DNA of 64,000 bases from Acidobacteria bacterium RIFCSPLOWO2_12_FULL_66_21 (GTDB taxonomy: Bacteria > Acidobacteriota > Vicinamibacteria > Vicinamibacterales > 2-12-FULL-66-21), in the NCBI GenBank assembly GCA_001767455.1, contig MELC01000080.1, forward strand, positions 75,390-139,389. The letters are read 5' to 3'. The position numbers and the translations under genes were made by a program. The notes under the pieces are model-generated. The model searched no databases. It saw only the letters and a list, made by a program, of their open reading frames with translations, and was not told where the DNA came from. Below are positions 37,274-45,348 of the stretch, in pieces (within the stretch, counting starts at the first letter, position 1; the number at the start of each line of letters is the position of its first letter).

Positions 37274-39265
37274 ATGCCAATCAGTGATCTCAAGGCCCAG
37301 ATCGCCCGCCTGCCGGAGCAGCCCGGCGTTTACCTGTATTACAACGGGGCCGGCGAGACTCTGTACGTCGGCAAGGCGCGGGTGCTCCGGGATCGCGTCC
37401 GCAGCTATCTCGGCGCGCGTGGCACGAGCCCGCGGCTCGACGCGCTGCTCGACGAAGCGCAGCAGCTCGAGGTCATCGTCACCGACTCGGTCGTCGAGGC
37501 CCTCGCGCTGGAGAACAACCTCATCAAGCAGCGCGCGCCCAAGTACAACATCCTCCTGCGCGACGACAAGACGTACCCCTACCTGCAATTGACGACGGGG
37601 GAGGCGTTCCCGCGCGTGCTCGTGGCGCGCCGCGTCGAGCGCGACGATCATTTCTACGCCGGGCCTTTCATGCCGGCGTCGCTCGCCCGACGCGCGATGT
37701 CGCTGACCCACAAGCTGTTCGGCATCCGCTCGTGCAACGAGGTGATCACCGGAGCCCGCGGCCGTCCGTGCCTCGAGTACGACATCAAGCGATGCGCGGC
37801 CCCTTGCGTCCGCGAGCTGTGCTCCGAGGACGAGTACCGACTGGCGGTGGAGCACACGAAGTTGTTTCTCGAGGGCCGCAGCGAGGAGCTGGTGGGCACG
37901 CTCGGCGATCGGATGATCGCGGCGGCGGCCGGCGAGCGGTACGAGCAGGCGGCGCAGCTTCGCGATGCGATCCGGACGATCGAGACGCTGCGCGCGCGCC
38001 AGCAGAAGATGGCGGGCACGGAGTTCGGCGACCGCGACGCCTTTGGCCTGAAGCTCGGGCCCGCCGGCGCGGTCGTGCAGGTCTTCCAGATGCGCGGCGG
38101 CAAGGTCGTCGAGCGCGTGGAGCTCGTGACCGACGGCGCGGCGGACCTGTCCGAGCGCGACGTGCTGCAGGCCGCGGTCCAGCAGTTCTACGCGGAACGG
38201 CCCGCCCCGCCCGAGATTCACGTCCCGGTGCCGTTGCCTGCCGCTGACGCGGAGCTGCTGGAGGGCTGGCTCTCCGCTCGCGCCGCCCGGCGCGTGCGCC
38301 TGGTGGTGCCGAAGCGCGGCGAGAAGCGCGGCCTCCTCGACCTCGCGTCGCGCAACGCGGAAGTCGCCTACCAGGCCCGGTTCAACGAGAACGTCGCCGC
38401 CAACTACGATGCGCTCGAAACGCTCCGAACCGTGCTCGCCCTGCCTGCCTTGCCGCGGCGCATCGAGTGCTTCGACATTTCCACGATCCAGGGCAGCGAG
38501 ACCGTCGCGTCGATGGTCGTGTGCGAAGACGGAAGGATGAAACGGTCCGAATACAGAAAGTTCAGGATTCGTGGCTCGTGGCTCGTGGCTCGTGGCTCGA
38601 GTGCCGCAGCTCGCAGCTCGCGGCTCGCAACCCGCAGCTCACCGCTTGCAGCTCGTGGCGAGGAGGCCGCGGGTGGCAGCTCGCAGCCCGCAGCTCGCGG
38701 TTCGGAGACCGCGGGTGGCAGCTCGTCTGCCGAGCTGCGAGCCGCGGCCTCCGAACCGCGAATTCAGGACGATTTGGCATCGATGCATGAAGTCGTCTTC
38801 CGCAGGTATCGCAAGCTGCTGGAGAACGGCGGCCCGTTCCCGGATCTGGTTCTGATCGACGGCGGGAAAGGGCAGTTGTCCGCCGCGTACGCCGCGTTGA
38901 ACGAGCTGGGACTGGCGAGCCTCGTGGCGGTCGGCATCGCGAAGAAGGAAGAGCTGCTCTTCACGCGCGACCGCGAGGATGCGATCGCCCTCGCGACCGA
39001 CAGCCCGGCACTGCTCCTCATCCGCCGCATCCGCGACGAGGCGCACCGCTTCGCGGTGACGTTCCACCGCCTGTCGCGGAGAACGCGCGACCTGCGCTCC
39101 GAGGTGGACGTGATCCCGGGCGTCGGTCCGCGCCGCCGCAAGGCGCTGCTGACCGCCTTCGGCAGCCTGGCCGGCGTCCGACGCGCCACACGCGAGGAGC
39201 TCGTCCGGATCGTCGGCGCCAAGACCGCCGACGCGGTCCTGGCGCATTTCGCGTCGCGGGCGTGA
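37274..39265 (+). CDS. uvrC: Excinuclease ABC subunit C (UvrC) with in-frame repeat insertion
   Basis: A 663-aa protein, about 60 residues longer than usual. GIY-YIG nuclease domain (about 8-95: PGVYLYYNGAGETLYVGKA), UvrB-binding UVR segment (about 200-235), RNase H-like nuclease domain (CFDISTIQGSETVASMVV, then PDLVLIDGGKGQL) and C-terminal helix-hairpin-helix (VIPGVGPRRRKALLTAFGSL). Between FRIRG and DDLASM, residues about 434-497 are a Ser/Ala/Arg-rich stretch encoded by a dispersed DNA repeat; the insert sits in a surface loop and keeps the frame. It makes both incisions in excision repair. ATG 37274 is chosen from the family start. Confidence 0.96.
   Translation: MPISDLKAQIARLPEQPGVYLYYNGAGETLYVGKARVLRDRVRSYLGARGTSPRLDALLDEAQQLEVIVTDSVVEALALENNLIKQRAPKYNILLRDDKTYPYLQLTTGEAFPRVLVARRVERDDHFYAGPFMPASLARRAMSLTHKLFGIRSCNEVITGARGRPCLEYDIKRCAAPCVRELCSEDEYRLAVEHTKLFLEGRSEELVGTLGDRMIAAAAGERYEQAAQLRDAIRTIETLRARQQKMAGTEFGDRDAFGLKLGPAGAVVQVFQMRGGKVVERVELVTDGAADLSERDVLQAAVQQFYAERPAPPEIHVPVPLPAADAELLEGWLSARAARRVRLVVPKRGEKRGLLDLASRNAEVAYQARFNENVAANYDALETLRTVLALPALPRRIECFDISTIQGSETVASMVVCEDGRMKRSEYRKFRIRGSWLVARGSSAAARSSRLATRSSPLAARGEEAAGGSSQPAARGSETAGGSSSAELRAAASEPRIQDDLASMHEVVFRRYRKLLENGGPFPDLVLIDGGKGQLSAAYAALNELGLASLVAVGIAKKEELLFTRDREDAIALATDSPALLLIRRIRDEAHRFAVTFHRLSRRTRDLRSEVDVIPGVGPRRRKALLTAFGSLAGVRRATREELVRIVGAKTADAVLAHFASRA
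38571..38766. repeat. GGCTCGTGGCTCG-family repeat inserted in uvrC
   Basis: Iterated GCTCGTG and GCAGCTCGC words with ends GATTCGTGGCTCG and CGAACCGCGAATTC, which are near-inverted copies. The inner part (CCGCGGGTGGCAGCTCGTCT with the following GCCGAGCTGC) matches the spacer before cmk (44510-44540) almost base for base. Confidence 0.85.
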
Positions 39266-39332
39266 CCTCCGGCGAACGATAAGTGCTTGTGAAATCAGTA
39301 GTTTTGCCTTAACCTTACCTTTCCTTACATTC

Positions 39333-39944
39333 GTGGACTACACCTCCATCGCCGTTGCGCTTGCCGTCGTCCTCGGGTCGCTGACCGTCCATGAGATGGC
39401 GCACGCGTGGACGGCCGATCGGCTGGGCGACCCGACGGCGCGACTGCTCGGGCGCGTGTCGCTCAATCCGTGGGTGCACATCGATCCGTTCGGGACGGTG
39501 CTCCTGCCGTTGATCGCGGCGTTCAGCGGGCTGCCGATCATCGGCTGGGCCAAGCCGGTGCCGGTGAACACGAGCCGGCTCCGGGAACCGCGCCGTGATT
39601 TCATGCTGGTGGCCGCGGCCGGTCCCGCGAGCAACCTGATCCTGGCGACGCTCGCGTCGGTGGGGCTGCACCTGTCGGGCGTCGTTCATACTGCGGGCGT
39701 GTTCGACCTGCTCGGCCAGGTACTCGTGATCAATATCTTCCTGGCCGTGTTCAACATGATCCCCGTGCCGCCGCTCGACGGCGGCAACGTGCTGGCCGGG
39801 CTGCTGCCGCGCCAGGCGGCCTCGATCTTCGTCATGCTGCGCCCGTATGGATTCATCGTTCTATACGCGCTGATGTTCACCGGCGCGCTGAGCGCGATTG
39901 TCGTGCCGCCCGCCTCTTTCCTGATAGGGTTGCTGCTTCCGTGA
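39333..39944 (+). CDS. Site-2 protease family (M50) membrane metalloprotease
   Basis: A 203-aa polytopic membrane protein. HExxH motif HEMAH (20-24) with the family's ADRLGDPTARLLGRVSLNP after it, and the second metal site in NMIPVPPLDGGNVL (about 139-152). S2P-like proteases cut membrane-embedded substrates such as anti-sigma factors; this compact form lacks a PDZ domain. GTG 39333 is used because no ATG precedes the conserved start. It overlaps trpS by four bases (GTGA). Confidence 0.92.
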   Translation: MDYTSIAVALAVVLGSLTVHEMAHAWTADRLGDPTARLLGRVSLNPWVHIDPFGTVLLPLIAAFSGLPIIGWAKPVPVNTSRLREPRRDFMLVAAAGPASNLILATLASVGLHLSGVVHTAGVFDLLGQVLVINIFLAVFNMIPVPPLDGGNVLAGLLPRQAASIFVMLRPYGFIVLYALMFTGALSAIVVPPASFLIGLLLP

Positions 39945-40933
39945 AACCTCGAGTCGTGTCGGGCATGCGCCCGACTGGAAAACTGCATCTCGGTCACCTT
40001 GCCGGCGCGCTGGGCAACTGGAGCGCGCTTCAGGACGACTACGACTGCTTCTATTTCGTCGCCGACTGGCACGCGCTCACGAGCGATTACGCGGACACGT
40101 CGGCGGTCGTGGCGAACGCGTACGACAACGCCGCCGACTGGATCGCCGCCGGGATCGACCCCGAGCGAAGCACGATCTTCATCCAGTCGCTCGTGCCGGA
40201 GCACGCCGAGCTGTTCCTGCTCCTCTCGATGCCGATCCCCGTTCCGTGGCTCGAGCGCGTGCCCACGTACAAGGAGCAGCAGGAGGCGCTGAAGGAGAAG
40301 GATCTGTCCACCTTCGGCTTTCTCGGCTACCCGCTGCTGCAGACCTCCGACGTGACGATGTACGACGCGCGGTTCGTGCCGGTGGGGGACGACCAGGTGG
40401 CGCACCTCGAGCTCGCGCGGGAGGTCGTCCGGCGGTTCAACAACTTCTTCGGCGACGTGCTCGTCGAGCCGCAGCCGCTCCTCAGCCGCATTTCGCGCCT
40501 GCCGGGGCTCGACGGCGGCAAGAAGATGAGCAAGAGCATCGGCAACACGATTCACCTGTCCGACGACGCGGACACCGTGAAGAGGAAAGTGATGTCGATG
40601 TACACGGATCCGAAGCGGGTGCGCGCGGACATCCCGGGCACCGTCGAGGGAAATCCGGTGTTCCTGTACCACGACGCGTTCAATCCCGACGCCGCGGAGG
40701 TGGACGACCTCAAGACGCGCTACCGCGCCGGCAAGGTGGGGGACGTCGAGGTCAAGACCAAGCTGGCGAAGGCGCTCAACGCGCGGCTCGATCCGATCCG
40801 CGCCCGGCGCGCGGATCTCCTCGAGGATCCGTCGACGGTGCGCGATATTCTGATGGAGGGCTCGCGCAAGGCGCGGGGCATCGCGGAAGAGACCATGGAA
40901 CGAGTGCGGACAGCCGTGAAACTGAAGTACTAA
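39941..40933 (+). CDS. trpS: Tryptophanyl-tRNA synthetase
   Basis: A 330-aa class I synthetase charging tRNA-Trp. HIGH-like motif KLHLGHLAG (14-22), the PTGxLHLGH context, tryptophan-pocket region YPLLQTSDV, and the KMSKS loop KKMSKSIGNTI (about 190-200). Normal bacterial length. GTG start overlaps the protease gene stop. It heads into the scpA-scpB-rluB group, a common chromosomal neighbourhood. Confidence 0.97.
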   Translation: MKPRVVSGMRPTGKLHLGHLAGALGNWSALQDDYDCFYFVADWHALTSDYADTSAVVANAYDNAADWIAAGIDPERSTIFIQSLVPEHAELFLLLSMPIPVPWLERVPTYKEQQEALKEKDLSTFGFLGYPLLQTSDVTMYDARFVPVGDDQVAHLELAREVVRRFNNFFGDVLVEPQPLLSRISRLPGLDGGKKMSKSIGNTIHLSDDADTVKRKVMSMYTDPKRVRADIPGTVEGNPVFLYHDAFNPDAAEVDDLKTRYRAGKVGDVEVKTKLAKALNARLDPIRARRADLLEDPSTVRDILMEGSRKARGIAEETMERVRTAVKLKY

Positions 40934-40990
40934 CAGGAGAAGGAGAGCAGGGGAGGCTTGTCTTTAGATTGACTACTTCCCTTCTTCTGT
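40934..40990. repeat. Dispersed GCAGGGGAGGCTTGTC repeat
   Basis: A short member of the family at 952 and 49198; purine-rich half GAGAAGGAGAGCAGGGGAGG, then CTTCCCTTCTTC. It lies directly before scpA. Confidence 0.8.
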
Positions 40991-40997
40991 GAAGGTC

Positions 40998-41822
40998 ATG
41001 GAACAACCCGAGTTCGAATCGATCCTGGAGGCGTACCCGGTCCGTCTCGACAACTTCGAGGGGCCGCTCGACCTGCTGCTGCATCTCATCAAGCAGCACC
41101 AGGTGAACATCTACGACATCCCGATCGCGACCATCACGAAGCAGTACCTCGAGTACATCGACTTGATGCAGGAGATGAACCTGGACGTCGCGGGGGAGTT
41201 CCTCGTGATGGCCGCGACGCTGATTCACATCAAGTCGCGGATGCTGCTGCCGCGCGTCGACCCCACGCAGGAGGATCCGGACGAGGATCCGCGCGAAGCG
41301 CTGGTCCGGCGGCTGCTCGAGCACCAGAAGTTCAAGGCCGCCGCCGAGCTGCTGCACGAGCGCGAGACGCTCCGCAGCGCGCAGTGGACGCGCGCAGACG
41401 GGCCGATTGCGGAGATCGCCGGCGAGGCGCCGGAGCCCGAGGTGGAAGTCGACCTCTTCTCCCTCATCAGCGCGTTCCGCGCCGTCGTCGAACGCGCGAA
41501 GCAGCGCCCGAAGGTCTATCTGCCGAGCGAGCAGATCCCGATCGAGGACCGCATCGAGCAGTTGATGACGATGCTCTCGGAGACCGAGGCGTGCGGCTTC
41601 GAGGACCTGTTCGCGGACGTGCAGAGCCGCGCGGGCATGATCGTCACGTTCCTGGCGATGCTCGAGATGATCAGGCTGAAGCTGATCCGCGTGTTCCAGT
41701 CGGGCGCCATGGGCCCGATCCGGGTGTACAAGCGCGCGCGTCCGGCCGACGCGCCGAAACCGCTGCTGGATCCGGACGAGCGCCACGCGCGCGAGACCGC
41801 CGGGTCCGACGAAGAGGACTGA
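40998..41822 (+). CDS. scpA: Segregation and condensation protein A
   Basis: A 274-aa kleisin subunit of the SMC-ScpAB condensin. N-terminal winged-helix region begins VRLDNFEGPLDLLLHLIKQHQVNIYDIPIATITKQYLEYI (about 13-52), and the C-terminal half has the second SMC-binding winged helix (VVTFLAMLEMIRLKLIRVFQ-like: MIVTFLAMLEMIRLK). The start ATG 40998 is preferred to GTG 40989 by the family alignment. It is followed by scpB after 2 bases. Confidence 0.96.
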   Translation: MEQPEFESILEAYPVRLDNFEGPLDLLLHLIKQHQVNIYDIPIATITKQYLEYIDLMQEMNLDVAGEFLVMAATLIHIKSRMLLPRVDPTQEDPDEDPREALVRRLLEHQKFKAAAELLHERETLRSAQWTRADGPIAEIAGEAPEPEVEVDLFSLISAFRAVVERAKQRPKVYLPSEQIPIEDRIEQLMTMLSETEACGFEDLFADVQSRAGMIVTFLAMLEMIRLKLIRVFQSGAMGPIRVYKRARPADAPKPLLDPDERHARETAGSDEED

Positions 41823-41824
41823 CC

Positions 41825-42478
41825 GTGTCTGACCACTTGAAGCCGATCGTCGAGGCGCTGATCTTCGCGTCGCCCGAGCCGATCACCCCGAAGATGCTGT
41901 ACAAGCTTCTCGACGGCGAGCCGAAGGAAGACGTCGATGCCGCGCTCGCCGCGCTGCGCGCGGACTACGAACGGCCGGGCGGACTGCAGATCGTCGAAGT
42001 CGCCGGCGGCCTTCAGATCGTGACGCGGCCGGAGCTGCACGACTGGGTGCGCAAGATCTTCCACGAGCGCACGAGCTCGAAGCTCTCCGTGCAGGCGCTC
42101 GAGACGCTCGCGGTGATCGCCTACAAGCAGCCGGTCACGGCGGCGGAGATCGCGGAGATCCGCGGCGTCACCAGCAGCGGCGGCGTGCTGTCGACGCTGG
42201 TCGAGCGCCACCTGATCAAGACCGTCGGCCGCAAGCCGGTCGTGGGCCGGCCGTTCATGTATGCGACGACGCGCGAGTTCCTCGATCGCTTCGGATTGAA
42301 CGATCTGAGCGACCTGCCGAAGGTGGAGGAACTGTCCGACGCGCTTGGCTTCGAGCTGCCGGGCATTCTCGCGGAACCCACGGCCACGACGACGCCGCTC
42401 CCGTTCGACGAGGAGCACCCCCGGGAAGAGCCCGCGGCCGAAACCCGCGAGCCCGCGCCCGACGAAACCGTTCATTGA
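41825..42478 (+). CDS. scpB: Segregation and condensation protein B
   Basis: A 217-aa partner of ScpA that dimerises and stabilises the kleisin in chromosome segregation. Two winged-helix domains: LKPIVEALIFASPEPITPKMLYKLL at the start and SVQALETLAVIAYKQPVTAAEIAEIRGV with LIKTVGRKPVVGRPFMYATTREFLDRFGL. A Pro/Glu-rich acidic tail follows. GTG 41825 begins 2 bases after scpA; longer upstream frame is a shadow of scpA. Confidence 0.96.
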   Translation: MSDHLKPIVEALIFASPEPITPKMLYKLLDGEPKEDVDAALAALRADYERPGGLQIVEVAGGLQIVTRPELHDWVRKIFHERTSSKLSVQALETLAVIAYKQPVTAAEIAEIRGVTSSGGVLSTLVERHLIKTVGRKPVVGRPFMYATTREFLDRFGLNDLSDLPKVEELSDALGFELPGILAEPTATTTPLPFDEEHPREEPAAETREPAPDETVH

Positions 42479-42521
42479 CACTGGAATTCGCCCTTCGCCC
42501 TTCACTCTTCCAGCGACTCTG

Positions 42522-43385
42522 ATGCTTATTCGTCTCCAGAAGATCCTGTCCTCGGCGGGGATCGCCTCGCGGCGCGCGGCGGAGCAGTTCATCACCGACG
42601 AACGCGTCACCGTCAACGGCGAGACCGTGACGACGCTCGGCTCGAAGGCGGATCCGGACAGCGACGACATCCGCGTGGACGGACGCCGCATCAAGCTGGC
42701 CGGACAGCGCCGGCGCTACATCCTTCTCTACAAGCCGCGGGGCTACATCACGACCCGCTCCGATCCCGAGCGGCGGCCGACGGTTGTCGACCTGCTCGCG
42801 AAGGGGGGCGTTCGGGATTACGTCTACCCGGTCGGGCGGCTGGATTTCGAGTCCGAGGGCCTGCTGCTGCTGACGAGCGACGGAGACCTCGCCGCCCGGC
42901 TCACGCACCCGCGGCACGGCGTTGAGCGCGAATACGAAGTGCGAGTGCTGGGCACGCCCGACGAGAAGGGGCTGGAGCGCCTGCGCGGCGGCATCCTGAT
43001 CGACGGTCGGCGCACCGCGCCCGCGCAGGTGGACGTCCGCACCATCACGCCCGGCGGCCACGCGGTGCTGACCGTGGTCATTCACGAAGGGCGCAACCGG
43101 GAAGTGCGCAAGATGTGCGAGGCGATCGGGCACCCGGTCAGCCGGCTGCGGCGCGTCCGCATAGGCCCAATCCGCGATCCGCACATCCGGCCCGGAGAGT
43201 TTCGCGATCTCGACGAGAAGGAAGTCGCCGCGCTGAAGCGCGCCACGTCAGGTACGCCCGGCCCGCCGCCGACCCGCAGGCCCGACCTGAAGGTCGGGCC
43301 TACTCGTTCAACAGATCCCGCCAGAAACGCACGAGGCGCCAGACCGCGGCAGCCGTCGCCGTCCGGTCGACCTCGGCGTGGGTGA
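42522..43385 (+). CDS. rluB: RsuA/RluB-family pseudouridine synthase
   Basis: A 287-aa enzyme that converts uridine to pseudouridine in rRNA; 23S (RluB) is more likely from its place after scpB. S4 RNA-binding domain (1-60: RLQKILSSAGIASRRAAEQFI), catalytic Asp in VGRLDFESEGLLLLTSDGDLA, and EGRNREVRKMCEAIGHPVSRLRRVRIG. The last about 45 residues are Arg/Pro-rich and read through a REP-like hairpin (43278-43301), overlapping the convergent hydrolase by 86 bases, so the natural end may once have been earlier. Confidence 0.93.
   Translation: MLIRLQKILSSAGIASRRAAEQFITDERVTVNGETVTTLGSKADPDSDDIRVDGRRIKLAGQRRRYILLYKPRGYITTRSDPERRPTVVDLLAKGGVRDYVYPVGRLDFESEGLLLLTSDGDLAARLTHPRHGVEREYEVRVLGTPDEKGLERLRGGILIDGRRTAPAQVDVRTITPGGHAVLTVVIHEGRNREVRKMCEAIGHPVSRLRRVRIGPIRDPHIRPGEFRDLDEKEVAALKRATSGTPGPPPTRRPDLKVGPTRSTDPARNARGARPRQPSPSGRPRRG
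43278..43301. repeat. REP-like perfect hairpin at convergent gene ends
   Basis: AGGCCCGACCT (43278-43288) and AGGTCGGGCCT (43291-43301) form an 11-bp stem around GA. It lies within the 3' ends of both rluB and the opposite hydrolase and may terminate both transcripts. Confidence 0.7.
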
Positions 43386-44454
43386 TGAGCGCGGTCGCGA
43401 GCTGGTGGACCTCCACGCCCCGCGATCGCAGCGCGCGTGCGAGCAGCGCCGACTCGATCGCGGGAATCACGTTGTCGCCGGTGCCGTGGAGCAGATACAC
43501 GCGGCACGGCGGGGCGGCGCTTCGCTCGGGTGACAGGGCGGCATCGCCGCCGAGCGCGCGCACGTGGGGCAGGAGGATCGGCCCGAGGTGCGCGACATCG
43601 CGATCGTTGACATAGCCCATCAACGTACGCGCGGGCTCTGGCAGCGCCGCCGCCATGGCGCGCGCGCGCGCGAATTCGGCCGCCGCGCGCGTCCGGTCCG
43701 CGACGTCCAGACGCGACCCTTCGAGAAACGTCAGGATCGCCGCGCGCAAGGGCTCCGCCTGGCCGGCCGGCACCACGAGATCGGCCGCGCCCAGCAGGAT
43801 GACGGCGAGACCGTAGTCGTGCTGGGGCCGGCGGGTCCCGTCAGCCTGGACGCCGGTGCACAAGTACTGGAGCGTTCGCGGGAGATCGCCATGTCCTCCG
43901 AGCGACGTGACGAACTGCACGCGGCCCGCCAGGGAGGGACGCGCCGCGGCGACGATCGACAGGCCGCCGGCGAAACTGATGCCCATCATCCCGACGCGGC
44001 CGTCCGTCGCCAGATCGCGGCGCGCCGCCAGCCAGCCGGCCGCATCCTCGATCATGTCGGTCGTCCGCGGCGTGATCAGGTAGCGCGTGAGATCGACGGG
44101 CTCGACGGTCAGCACCGTGTGGCGGACCGACGCGAGATCGCGCGCGAACTGCACCAGCCGCGGCTCGTCAACGCCGGCCGCGTGCACGCCCGGCACGAGC
44201 AGCATCGCCCGATCCGAGGCGCCGCGCGGGGTGTAGAGGCGCGCCCGCAGCGTCCCGCCGCGCCAGGGCACTTCGAGTGCGCGTTGGTCGAATGGGTTGG
44301 TCTCGAGACGCGCGGCGTTGCGAACCACGCCCTGCATACCGGCGGCGTCGATCACGAACGCCGCCGCGCGAAGATAATTGGTCGCGTGAAGGCCAGCCGC
44401 GATCACCACCAGCGCGGCTGCGAGCCACGCGGTGATTTTTCGAGAACGCCGCAT
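43300..44454 (-). CDS. Membrane-anchored alpha/beta-hydrolase
   Basis: A 384-aa protein with one N-terminal membrane helix (about 7-25). The fold is shown by VPGVHAAGVDEPRLVQFAR, the nucleophile elbow GMMGISFAGG (Ser about 158), an acid in LLHGTGDNVIP (Asp about 330) and late His in LITHAEVD. Substrate unknown; the long region between nucleophile and acid is helical as in serine-aminopeptidase-like lids. It is antisense between rluB and cmk and interrupts a gene order that is often contiguous in other bacteria. Confidence 0.8.
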   Translation of the reverse strand: MRRSRKITAWLAAALVVIAAGLHATNYLRAAAFVIDAAGMQGVVRNAARLETNPFDQRALEVPWRGGTLRARLYTPRGASDRAMLLVPGVHAAGVDEPRLVQFARDLASVRHTVLTVEPVDLTRYLITPRTTDMIEDAAGWLAARRDLATDGRVGMMGISFAGGLSIVAAARPSLAGRVQFVTSLGGHGDLPRTLQYLCTGVQADGTRRPQHDYGLAVILLGAADLVVPAGQAEPLRAAILTFLEGSRLDVADRTRAAAEFARARAMAAALPEPARTLMGYVNDRDVAHLGPILLPHVRALGGDAALSPERSAAPPCRVYLLHGTGDNVIPAIESALLARALRSRGVEVHQLATALITHAEVDRTATAAAVWRLVRFWRDLLNE

Positions 44455-44469
44455 GCGGCGGATAATACC

Positions 44470-44566
44470 TTAGCTCGCAGCTCGCAGCTCGTGGTGAGGA
44501 GACCGCGGGTGGCAGGTCGTCTGCCGACCTGCGACCCGCGGCCTTCGAGCCACGAATTTCCCGGCG
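44470..44566. repeat. GCTCGCAGCTCG-family repeat before cmk
   Basis: Contains GCAGCTCGCAGCTCGTGG, then CCGCGGGTGGCAGGTCGTCT with a hairpin GGCAGGTCG/CGACCTGC, and ends in TTCGAGCCACGAATTTC. The same modules in the same order are found in the uvrC insertion. Confidence 0.8.
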
Positions 44567-44579
44567 GCGAACGATAATA

Positions 44580-45266
44580 ATGATTCAGATGCGCAAGTTG
44601 ATCATTGCCATCGACGGCCCGTCAGGCGCGGGCAAAGGCACGATCTCGCGCGCGGTGGCCGCGCGGATGCACTACCGGCACATCGACACCGGCGCGATGT
44701 ACCGCGGCGTCGCGTGGAAGGCCCTGCGGGAAGGGATCGACCTCTCCGACGAGTCCGCGGTGGCCGTGCTGGCCGCGCGGGCCCGGTTCGACATCGGCGA
44801 GGATTACGTCCGCATCGACGGGCACGACGTCTCCGCCGCGATCCGCACGGCGGAGATCGACGCGGCCGCCGCAGCCGTGGCGCGGCAGCCGACGGTGCGG
44901 GCGGTGCTCATCGAACGGCAGCGCGCGATGGGTGCCGGGGGGGGCGTGGTGATGGAAGGGCGCGACATCGGCACGGTGGTGTTCCCGGCAGCCGACGTCA
45001 AGATCTTTCTCGACGCCTCGCCGGAGGAGCGGGCACGCCGCCGCGCGAACGATCCGGCCCACGCCGCCGGCCGCGGGCCGTCAGCGATCCAGGAGGTGGC
45101 CGCCGCGCTCGAGCAGCGCGATCTGAGCGATCGCACCCGAGCGGCATCGCCGCTTGTCGCCGCCGATGACGCCGCGGTGATTGACACGACCGCGCTGTCG
45201 ATCGACCGGGCGGTCGAACGAGTGATGGAGCTAATCCACGGCAGATTGCGAAGTGCGAACTGCTGA
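44580..45266 (+). CDS. cmk: Cytidylate kinase
   Basis: A 228-aa kinase phosphorylating CMP and dCMP. P-loop IAIDGPSGAGKGTISRAVA (9-27), nucleotide-binding HIDTGAMYRGVAWKAL, the GRDIGTVVFPAADVKIFLDAS core and the lid RRANDP. ATG 44580 or 44589 are both possible. The following rpsA is the classical neighbour, here separated by a divergent gene. Confidence 0.96.
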   Translation: MIQMRKLIIAIDGPSGAGKGTISRAVAARMHYRHIDTGAMYRGVAWKALREGIDLSDESAVAVLAARARFDIGEDYVRIDGHDVSAAIRTAEIDAAAAAVARQPTVRAVLIERQRAMGAGGGVVMEGRDIGTVVFPAADVKIFLDASPEERARRRANDPAHAAGRGPSAIQEVAAALEQRDLSDRTRAASPLVAADDAAVIDTTALSIDRAVERVMELIHGRLRSANC

Positions 45267-45348
45267 TCTTATTGGCGATTGGCAATTATTGGCAATTGCC
45301 GATTGCCCCGGCGGCGATCGGCAATCCGCAATCCGCAATCGCACTGGT
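45267..45348. repeat. TTGGCAATT/CAATCCGCAATC inverted repeat
   Basis: The left half iterates ATTGGCGATTGGCAATT, the right half GGCAATCCGCAATCCGCAAT, around CCCCGGCGGC. It lies between convergent cmk and the DUF6335-like gene. Confidence 0.8.
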
